From positions 3,355,001 to 3,419,000 of the forward strand of contig NZ_CP162487.1 in the NCBI RefSeq assembly GCF_041240605.1: a stretch of 64,000 nt of DNA. The letters run 5' to 3'. The stretch's first letter is position 1, and each line of letters starts with the position of its first letter. The translations under genes were made by a program, and so were the position numbers. The notes beneath the pieces are model-generated. The model ran no database searches and had not been told where the DNA came from. It worked only from the letters and a program-made list of their open reading frames with translations. Shown one piece after another: positions 51,262 to 58,700 of the stretch. The DNA is from Xanthomonas sp. DAR 80977. Its GTDB lineage: Bacteria; Pseudomonadota; Gammaproteobacteria; Xanthomonadales; Xanthomonadaceae.

Positions 51262-51365
51262 TATTTTTTCTCTCTATAGAAAATATAGCTACCGGTTCCC
51301 TGCTCACCCTTAGGTATATTTCCAAAATTTCTAACATTCTGTGGATTTACAGGTTGACGCGGATT
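51261..51365 (-). pseudogene. C-terminal remnant of a toxin gene (cassette C)
   Basis: An open stretch read from about 51365 to the TAA at 51261-51263, ending VRNFGNIPKGEQGTGSYIFY plus REKK. It has no start and is cut on the upstream side by a scrap of the rhs fibronectin region. It overlaps the following immunity gene by one base. I read it as the last 30 or so codons of a displaced Rhs toxin tip. Confidence 0.5.
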
Positions 51366-51368
51366 GCC

Positions 51369-51424
51369 CTGCCGCTGGTGTTGGTCGCCGGGGTGCTGAG
51401 CGACGGCGCCGAACCCGGGGCATA
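51369..51424 (-). pseudogene. Scrap of rhs fibronectin-III region
   Basis: Similar to the main rhs gene near 56513-56567, encoding part of a repeat around PATNTSGSY, and ending in the CCCGGGGCAT that also occurs there. It joins toxin remnant C on one side and an htpG 3' end on the other. Confidence 0.7.
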
Positions 51425-51429
51425 GGCTG

Positions 51430-51476
51430 CGTATGTGCGTCGGCTCAACAAGTTGCTGTTGGAGTTGTCGGCGTAA
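51430..51476 (+). pseudogene. Displaced 3' end of htpG (15 codons)
   Basis: Encodes [15 protein letters not shown] and the stop codon, matching the last codons of HtpG with a few silent changes. No start codon or upstream gene; a scar. Confidence 0.85.
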
Positions 51477-51539
51477 CAGTTGACAAAGCCGCCCACCGCG
51501 ATAAACAGCACAGCGTGAGGCAGCATTGCGACAAAGCCA

Positions 51540-51566
51540 AAAGGGCCTACGGGCCCTTTTTTTTCT
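51540..51566 (+). terminator. Terminator behind the first displaced htpG end
   Basis: AAAGGGCC/GGCCCTTT stem with TACG loop and a T-run. Nearly the same as the one at 53857-53880, which follows the second displaced htpG end. Confidence 0.88.
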
Positions 51567-51690
51567 ATCGACCCGTCACTAAAAAAACCCTGTGACGTCG
51601 AAAGAGACCCATCACTGAAACTTGACGTAGCCAACACCGGACATCGCCACCTATAAATGCGTCCTCGCCTCGACAAACAGGGGGATTACA

Positions 51691-52185
51691 TCAAGAGGAA
51701 GCACGTCGCGCGCACACGTTCGTCTCGTGCTCCAGGTCTCTTCCCCAGGCCTCTCGGTAAATTTTTTTAACCTTTGTATCCGCCAGCGCCTTTCTTAACC
51801 AGAAATTTGCTCTGACACAGTCCGACGCCCTTAAAGCTATCGAAAGATTTTGCATAGCGATAGCGTCACCATTCTCTGCGGCAATTTGATACCAATACCT
51901 TGATTCATCAGCCCTATTTAATTCAGAAAATTCTTGACCAATCATTCTAGCTATCGACCCATCTCCGGCCAAAGCTTTTTGCACAGCGAAGCTATCAACA
52001 TCAACAACCGACTTCCTATCAAGATCAGAATACCTATCCTTCATATCTCGATTGTCAATTTTTTGCTCTATTTTCACATACTTCTTAACGTCGGACTCAG
52101 TCACCCCACTTGAATTAAACTGATTACAAGCAATCAACTGAGTCGCGAGAAAAGTCCCAGCTATAAAATTCATAGTTTTGTTCAT
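51691..52185 (-). CDS. Sel1-like repeat lipoprotein, probable immunity protein (cassette B)
   Basis: A 164-residue lipoprotein with signal and lipobox (LATQLIACNQ). Residues about 90-150 show Sel1/TPR-like helices, ESRYWYQIAAENGDAIAMQN and ANFWLRKALADTKVKK. Sel1-repeat proteins are a known class of immunity partners in polymorphic toxin loci. It starts with ATGA overlap at the ancestral stop of toxin B. Lower GC than the core genome. Location in the periplasm suggests that toxin B acts there. Confidence 0.72.
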   Translation of the reverse strand: MNKTMNFIAGTFLATQLIACNQFNSSGVTESDVKKYVKIEQKIDNRDMKDRYSDLDRKSVVDVDSFAVQKALAGDGSIARMIGQEFSELNRADESRYWYQIAAENGDAIAMQNLSIALRASDCVRANFWLRKALADTKVKKIYREAWGRDLEHETNVCARRASS

Positions 52186-53126
52186 GGATTATTATCCCTA
52201 GGCTTTATCTCTGATATTGGTCTAATATGAGATCCAGTAGGCGCGTCCATTGCAGCAAATGAAACTGTTCCGTCACTTTTTTGGGTGACTGAACTAATTC
52301 GCCCCCTGAACTTCCATCTTTATTAAAAACTTCGAAATATCTACTGTAACCCGTGCCATCCTTCTTGGAATTCACAGTGTAAGTTATATCCCCCCCTTAT
52401 TCTCACCCCTCCTGACATAACCATTACCCGCAAGCACCTTTGTATTAAAATCTCGAGCCAAAGCTCTAGGCACAGATCCAAATCCCAAATGACAACCGCC
52501 AAGAATATATACTCACCCTTTTTATAATTTTGAGCCATGTCATTTCTTAGAGAATTATAGCTTACTTCCGGCCCCTTTATCGCAACCCCGTCATCTCTAT
52601 AGCCCCTATCCCAAGAATGCCCCATAACTGTAGTGAAGCCAGGGATATCGAATCTTTCGGCTGCGGAGTAAAGCGGATCCTCCCCAACCCCCATAAAGTT
52701 CCCCCCATAGAAATAATTTACATCCGACCTTCCATCTGGATCCATAAACTTGTATGGGTTGTTAGTGGCATATTTGTATCGATTAAAGTTCGCGACAGTG
52801 TTCGCATTCGCCGCAACAGGATCAACACTCAAAAATCGCCCGATCACTGGATCATAGTACCGCTGCTGCATGTACGTCAGCCCGGTGGCCGCATCCTGCA
52901 CATGGCCGGTGAACCCAGGTCCATCGGTCACCGGGCGGTTGAGCAGCTTGCCGTATGGCTCGTACTCGCTGGTCTCGATCAGGTTGCCGGTGGCGTCAGT
53001 TACCGCGATCTGGGTGCCCAGGGCATCGGTGTGGAAATACTCCACCGTTTCGGCCGCCGCGTGGAGCGGCACCGCGAGGGCCAACAGCCACAACAGTTTG
53101 GTCAAGAGCTTGGCGCTTCCTTTCAT
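52182..53126 (-). pseudogene. Rhs core plus toxin tip, frameshifted (cassette B)
   Basis: From ATG 53126 (MKGSAKLLTKLLWLLALAVP) it reads a signal peptide, the Rhs core segment ETVEYFHTDALGTQIAVTDA to DPDGR (about residues 25-133) and about 75 residues of tip. The frame then runs off and stops at 52341. Three single-base shifts (near 52505-52512, in the seven-C run at 52390-52396, and in the five-C run near 52300) restore a longer tip. That tip ends RDNNP at a TGA overlapping the immunity start. All three are consistent with one missing base each, two in homopolymers. This is either a decayed gene or assembly error. The reconstructed tip has VMGHS and, about 40 residues later, LGGCHLG, like the His and Cys motifs of clan CD peptidases. 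Confidence 0.7.
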
Positions 53127-53139
53127 TTCGTATCCATGC

Positions 53140-53567
53140 TCATTGGTTCGGCCCTCCCTCGAGCGGCGGGGTGAAGGCGGCGGACCAGGCCGAGCAGCCG
53201 TTCTCGTTGCAGGCGCGGACCTGGACGCTGTTGCCACTGCCGGTCTTGTTCAACGTGACGATGGTGTTGGGGCCGGAGTAGCTGACCGCGCCGGTCACCT
53301 CATAACGTGTCGCGCGTGCCCTGGCGGTCCAGTCGAGGTAGTACCTCCCGGTGCCACCGCTGACATAGCGATAGCTGGGTGCGTTGAACGCTGGCGTCGC
53401 CGGTGGCGAGGTATCCACCACCGTGGTCTGGGTGTTGGAGTACGGCCCGCATCCGGCCACATTGCAGGCCTTTGCTCGGTAGGCATAGCTGCCGTTGCCC
53501 TTGCCGGAGAAGGCCTAGCTGGTCGCGGTGCCCGAGTACAGCGCGGCCCAGCTGCTACCGTTGGCCT
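53140..53567 (-). pseudogene. 3' fragment of an rhs gene (upstream of cassette B)
   Basis: Encodes the last fibronectin-like repeat almost identically to the main Rhs protein, ending FTPPLEGGPNQ and TGA, then the same ATGAGCAT overlap toward the toxin gene. On its upstream side it jumps from the fourth repeat to sequence of the first (near 53519, with an in-frame stop at the joint), then changes to htpG sequence at about 53567-53573. Confidence 0.85.
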
Positions 53568-53572
53568 GCTTC

Positions 53573-53833
53573 GGCCAGGGCGACCTGGGCCTGCAGATGC
53601 GACAGATCCTGGAAGCCAGCGGACAGAAGTTGCCGGAGAGCAAGCCGGTGTTCGAGTTCAACCCCGCGCACCCGCTGATCGAGAAACTGGACGCGGAAGC
53701 CGACGGCGACCGCTTCGGCGACCTGGCGCGGGTGCTGTTCGACCAGGCCGCGCTGGCTGCGGGCGACAGTCTGAAGGATCCGGCGGCGTACGTGCGTCGG
53801 CTCAACAAGCTGTTGTTGGAGTTGTCGGCGTAA
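53573..53833 (+). pseudogene. Displaced 3' end of htpG (86 codons)
   Basis: Translates [20 protein letters not shown] through to LLLELSA and stop, the same 86 residues as the end of HtpG, with scattered silent differences. It has no start of its own; an in-frame ATG at 53528 lies in rhs-derived sequence. The protein-level identity suggests recent arrival from a close relative rather than long decay. Confidence 0.9.
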
Positions 53834-53856
53834 GCATCCTATTCCGCTGCCAAACA

Positions 53857-53880
53857 AAAAGGGCCTGCGGGCCCTTTTCC
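53857..53880 (+). terminator. Terminator behind the second displaced htpG end
   Basis: AAAAGGGCC/GGCCCTTTT with a TGCG loop. Same element as at 51540-51566. Confidence 0.88.
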
Positions 53881-53997
53881 GTGGGTGGGGGCCGCCTGTG
53901 AAAGAAGGCCGCGGCGACAAGAGCAGATGCCAATACTCAGTACTTCACCGTAGCGCGCCTAACCATAGTGGCCAACAGAGGCATTACTGGATCAGAT

Positions 53998-54306
53998 GTG
54001 GCGGCGATCCACTACAGATACAGACTGAAGTCTCGGCCAGACCGAGCAGCCGTTCTCCTCGCAGCAGCTTACCTGCACTGTATTGACTCCGTTGGTGTTA
54101 CCCAAAGTGATTTGAAGCTCGGAGCGGCTCACCGCGTCAGCGATCTCATATAGCATTACGCGCGCATTTGCTGCTCGTCCAGGTCTAGTACGGACGACGA
54201 GGTTTGATATAGCGATACCAATGAACGAGGGAGTGCCCCCCAACCACTGTCGCTGCGTGTTGGAGTACGGCCCACAACCGGCAATGTTGCGAGCACCCAC
54301 CTAATA
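53998..54306 (-). pseudogene. Degenerate third copy of the rhs 3' end
   Basis: Reads IAGCGPYSNTQRQWLGG and later TVQVSCCEENGCSVW, clearly derived from the last fibronectin-like repeats (CNVAGCGPYSNTQTT and SVQVRACNENGCSAW) but much diverged. The rest of 53881-54371 shows no gene. Confidence 0.75.
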
Positions 54307-54371
54307 GGCATAGTTATCATTGCACTATATCTTATAAAGCCTGCTTGGCAACTATGCATTAGAACTACGCA

Positions 54372-54806
54372 TCAGTGCTCTTTGGGTTTTTTTTTCACGT
54401 CCGAAATATCCTCCAGAATGAACACAATCTCCGGCCTTGCCCCCTTGTTAACAGTTACCTCCCCTGTAAATGTTGCCCATACCTGATAATTTCCATCAAA
54501 AGCCTCAGGCCCAAAACTACTATCGACAAGCTCAACAACTTCTGGATCTTTTCTCATCTTTTCTGGCACAAAGAGCGAAACCCCCCTTCCCCCAGAGTTA
54601 CTATCGTAAAGCATAGTCATGTGCATGTCTGTCAAAGCATATGCATCAACACGAACGCGCTTATGATTAACCTCATCCTTGGAATAAATTATTGAACAAA
54701 TTGTTACATCTTTCGCACCCACCTCTTCGGCAAGAGCCAATCCTGCTGTAACCATGAAAGCAGAAATGCATCCAAAACCAATGGTGTATCTAATCATTTT
54801 TTTCAT
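54372..54806 (-). CDS. Exported immunity protein (cassette A)
   Basis: A 144-residue protein starting MKKMIRYTIGFGCISAF with a signal peptide ending near LALAEE. The mature chain (VNHKRVRVDAYALTD..., YQVWATFTGEVTVNKGARPE) looks like a small beta barrel, OB-fold-like by eye. GGAGG lies 9 bases before ATG 54806, which overlaps the toxin stop as ATGA; in-frame starts at 54827 and 54812 are less likely. Low GC. Export to the periplasm implies that toxin A is met there. The family is not recognised; immunity is inferred from position and coupling. Confidence 0.7.
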   Translation of the reverse strand: MKKMIRYTIGFGCISAFMVTAGLALAEEVGAKDVTICSIIYSKDEVNHKRVRVDAYALTDMHMTMLYDSNSGGRGVSLFVPEKMRKDPEVVELVDSSFGPEAFDGNYQVWATFTGEVTVNKGARPEIVFILEDISDVKKKPKEH

Positions 54807-55756
54807 TTGCATACACCTCCACACCAAAGATTGGTAGCCGCATCAGCCTCATTCTTTATCGCACCTTCGTTATAACCGCCGAGATTTGTCCAAGTACCCC
54901 ACCAAGAATCAGTTTTCATTAATTCCCACGCATTAGCCTCGGTTCTCGCCGCACGAAGTTCTCCTGCATTTTCCTGGTGGCTTGTCTTAGGCATACCTTC
55001 ACGCTTCCAGTCGATCCCGTGTTGACCTTCATGGAATAGCGTTGCCGTCAAAGCAGCACTCTGAGAGATTCCACGTCTATCAGCCCGACTATTTATCCCC
55101 TCCCTGTCAATGGCTATTGTTGTTTTTCCACCCTGCGACAAAGTATTTCCCATCCCATATCCACTAACAAATTTTATTGTCACTCCATTATTAACACCAT
55201 CTTTTCCGAGAAATTTCAAAACAGAATTAAGTGCAGCTTTGTTCTCGCCAACTTTTATCGCGCTCTGCGTCATAGAACGCGCGTCCCTCAGTGCCGACTT
55301 GACTGCCTGACAATCCGAATCGCTTCCCGAACAAACATATCGCCCATCCGGATCATTGAATCGATATGGATTGTTATTAGAGTACCAATAGCGATTCATG
55401 TTACTCCCTGCTTTAGGGCTCGCTGACACTGGATCTGCAGACAAGAACCGCCCGACCAGCGGATCATAGTACCGCTGCTGCATGTACGTCAGCCCGGTCG
55501 CCGCATCCTGCACGTGGCCAGTGAACCCAGGTCCATCGGTCACCGGGCGGTTGAGCAGCTTGCCGTATGGCTCGTACTCGCTGGTCTCGATCAGGTTGCC
55601 GGTGGCGTCAGTTACCGCGATCGGGGTGCCCAGGGCGTCGGTGTGGAAATACTCCACCGTTTCGGCAGCAGCGTGAAGCGGCAGCGCGAGGGCCAGCAGC
55701 CACAACAGTTTGGTCAAGAGCTTGGCGCTTCCTTTCATTTCGTGTCCGATGCTCAT
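54803..55756 (-). CDS. Secreted Rhs core fragment with HExxH toxin tip (cassette A)
   Basis: A 317-residue protein. Residues 7-31 are a signal peptide; 32-139 are the final part of an Rhs core (EYFHTDALGTPIAVTDATGN, GFTGHVQDAATGLTYMQQRY, YDPLVGRFLSADPV, NDPDGR). Residues 140-317 are a variable tip with FHEGQHGID (HEGQH at 242-246), a zinc metallopeptidase motif, and ENAGELRAARTEANAWE as a possible third-ligand helix. The start has GGAGGG 9-14 bases upstream and overlaps the stop of the large rhs gene by ATGA. Normally this core is fused to the Rhs shell; here it is a separate exported chain. The tip is lower in GC than the core. Confidence 0.85.
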   Translation of the reverse strand: MSIGHEMKGSAKLLTKLLWLLALALPLHAAAETVEYFHTDALGTPIAVTDATGNLIETSEYEPYGKLLNRPVTDGPGFTGHVQDAATGLTYMQQRYYDPLVGRFLSADPVSASPKAGSNMNRYWYSNNNPYRFNDPDGRYVCSGSDSDCQAVKSALRDARSMTQSAIKVGENKAALNSVLKFLGKDGVNNGVTIKFVSGYGMGNTLSQGGKTTIAIDREGINSRADRRGISQSAALTATLFHEGQHGIDWKREGMPKTSHQENAGELRAARTEANAWELMKTDSWWGTWTNLGGYNEGAIKNEADAATNLWCGGVCK

Positions 55757-58700
55757 TGGTTCGGCCCTCCCTCGAGCGGCGGGGTGAAGGCGGCGGACCA
55801 GGCCGAGCAGCCGTTCTCGTTGCAGGCGCGGACCTGGACGCTGTTGCCACTGCCGGTCTTGTTCAACGTGACGATGGTGTTGGGGCCGGAGTAGCTGACC
55901 GCGCCGGTCACCTCGTAACGTGTCGCGCGTGCCCTGGCGGTCCAGTCGAGGTAGTACCTCCCGGTGCCACCGCTGACGTAGCGATAGCTGGGTGCGTTGA
56001 ACGCTGGCGTCGCCGGGGGCGAGGTATCCACCACCGTGGTCTGGGTGTTGGAATACGGCCCGCAGCCGGCGACGTTGCAGGCCTTGGCCCGGTAGGCATA
56101 GCTGCCGTTGCCCTTGCCGGAGAAGGCCTGGCTGGTGGCACTGGCGTTTTGGGTCGCCGTCCAGCCGCCGCCATTGGCGCTCTCTTCCAGCGTGTAGCTG
56201 CTGGCGGTGGCCACGCCGCTCCAGCTCACCGTGTAGCCGTTGACGCCGGCGCTGGCCGGAGCGCTCAGGCTGGGCGCGCCGCTCGGGGCGAAGATCACTT
56301 GCGTGGAGGCGTTGCTGGAGTAGCTACCGCATCCGGCCGCATTGCACGCCTTGACCCGGTACAGATAGGTGCCAGCACCTCGGCCGCTGACGCCTGCACT
56401 GGTTCCGCCCACCGAGGCGATCCCGCTCCAGCTGCTGCCGCCGTTGCTGCTTTCTTCGAGGGTGTAGCTGCTGGAGGTGGCCACCGTGCTCCAGCTGAGC
56501 GTGTAGCTGCCGCTGGTGTTGGTCGCCGGCGCACTCAACGACGGCGCCGAACCCGGGGCATACACCGCCTGCACCGTCCCGGTGCCTGAGTACGGTCCGC
56601 ACCCAGCCGGATTGCAGCCGCGCACGCGGTAGGCGTAGCTGCCCGCTGCCTTGCCACTGTAGGCATTGCTCTGCGCGCCGCCGCTGTAGGACACGCTCCA
56701 GCTGCCGCCGTTGGCGCTCTCTTCCAGCGAGTAGGTGGCCGCGCCGGTGACCGTGCCCCAGCTGATGGTGTAGTTGCCGACCACGCCGGTGCCGGGCACG
56801 CTGATGCTGGGCGCATCGCTGGGCGCGAACTGCACCACGGCCGTGCCGGTGGCGCTCCATGCGCCGCAGTAGCTGCCCAGGCAGGCGCGGGCGCGATAGG
56901 CGTAGCTGCCCGCCGCCTTGCCGGAGACCGCCTGGCTGGTCGCGGTGCCGGAGTACAGTGCAGTCCAGCTGCCGCCGTTGGCCTGCTCCTGCAGTTCGTA
57001 GCGGTTGGCCGAGGCCACCGTGGACCACTGCACGGTGTAGCTGCCGGAACTGCTGTAGTCGGGGACGGTCACGCTGGGCGAGGCCAGCGTCGGCAGGTTG
57101 CTGACCTTGGCCAGCAGGCTGCCGCCCAGGTACACGTACTCGGAGATCTTGCCGACGCGCTCGTCGCGCTGGTAGCGCAGCACGCCGTCCTGCCCGTACA
57201 GCGAGACGATGTTGCCCAGGCTCGGGCTGTTGGCCAGTACCCGGCGGCCCTGCGCGTCGTAGCGGTAGGTCTCCACGCCGGTGACCTCGCGCAGGCGGTT
57301 GCCCTTGTCGAACAGGTAGTGGACGCCGTTCTTGTTGGACAGGTTGCCCTGGGCGTCGTAGCTCAACCCGATCACCGCCGAGCTGTCGGAGCTGTTGTTC
57401 ACGCTCAGCAACTGCCGGTTGGAATTGTAGAAATAGCTGTAGTCGCGGCTGCCGCCGACCTTGACCGCGGTCAGGTCGTCGAGCACGTTGTAGCTGTAAC
57501 GCGCCAGGTTGTCGCCGCCGAACATCGCCGATTGCGTGGTGGACAGGCGGTCCAGCCCGTCGTAGCTCATGCTGCGGGTCTGCCGGCCGCGGGCGTAGTC
57601 GGTGATGCCGCCGACGTTGCCGTTGGCGTCGTAGGTGTAGCCCAGGTCCAGCGGATTGCTGGCGCCGCTGTCGGAGCTGCGCGCCGGCAGCTGGCGCGCG
57701 TTCTGCGCCATCGTGTGCACGATGCCGTTGCCGTAGGTGAATTGCTTGATCGCCCCGTTCGGGTAGTAGCTCACGCCCAGCGCATAGCCATTGGCCTGGG
57801 TGGCCTGGCCCAGCGCGTTGGGCGCGTAGTTCAGCGCCAGCCCCGAGGGATAGGTGACGCCGGCCGGATGGCCATTGGCGGTGTAGGCGTAGCCGATGCT
57901 CAGCGCGCTGGATCCCGGCTGGGTCATGCTCTCGCCCTGCAACAGGCGGCGCTTGTTGTAGGTATACGCATTGACGACGGCATCGCCGCCGTTGCTGTTG
58001 TTGGTGGTGACCTGGGCCGGCAGGCCATCGGCGGTGTAGACGAAGGACTGGTTGCCGACACCATCGGGGAACGCCAGCGTGGCCAGGCGGTTGCGCGCGT
58101 CATAGCTCCTGCCGACCTTGGCGCCGGCGGCGACGTCGGCGGTGTTGCAGGCCGAGGTCGAGGTGTAGCTCTGCCCGCTGGCCGACCAGGCCAGGTTGCC
58201 GGCCGCGTCGTAGTCCATCACCGTGGCGCCGGTCTCCGGCTCCACGGTCTTGCACAACTGCTGGTAGCCGTCATAGACGTAGCTGCGGGTCACCGCCAGC
58301 GAGCTATCGCTGTTGCGGCGATGGATCGCCAATGCCTTACCGAACACGTCATGCGGAATCTCGGTAACGGCGCCTTCCGGATGCATGATCGACACCGGCT
58401 TGCTGTAGTCCGGCTGATCGAACACCTGGAAGCCCGTCGTGGTCTGTTGGCCACGCGGGTTGGTCACAAGGGTGCGGACGCCGCTCAAGTACTCGGTGCG
58501 CGTGGTCAGCAGGCCCAGCTCGCTGTCCTGCGACACCGAGGTCGCACGGCCCAGCGCGTCGTACTCGCTCCAGGTGCCGGTGCTGAGCGTATCGCTGGTT
58601 CCCGGGTAGGAACTGAAGGTGGTGCGGCCGTCGTAATCGTAGGCGAATTTCTGGAAACGCTGGGTACCGGCCTCGTTGCCGGTATCGAACTCGCGCGTGA

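Noticed and set aside
53528..53833. A 101-residue plus-strand frame as a new small gene
   Set aside because: It is the last 86 codons of htpG joined to rhs-derived bases; no promoter or ribosome-binding site.
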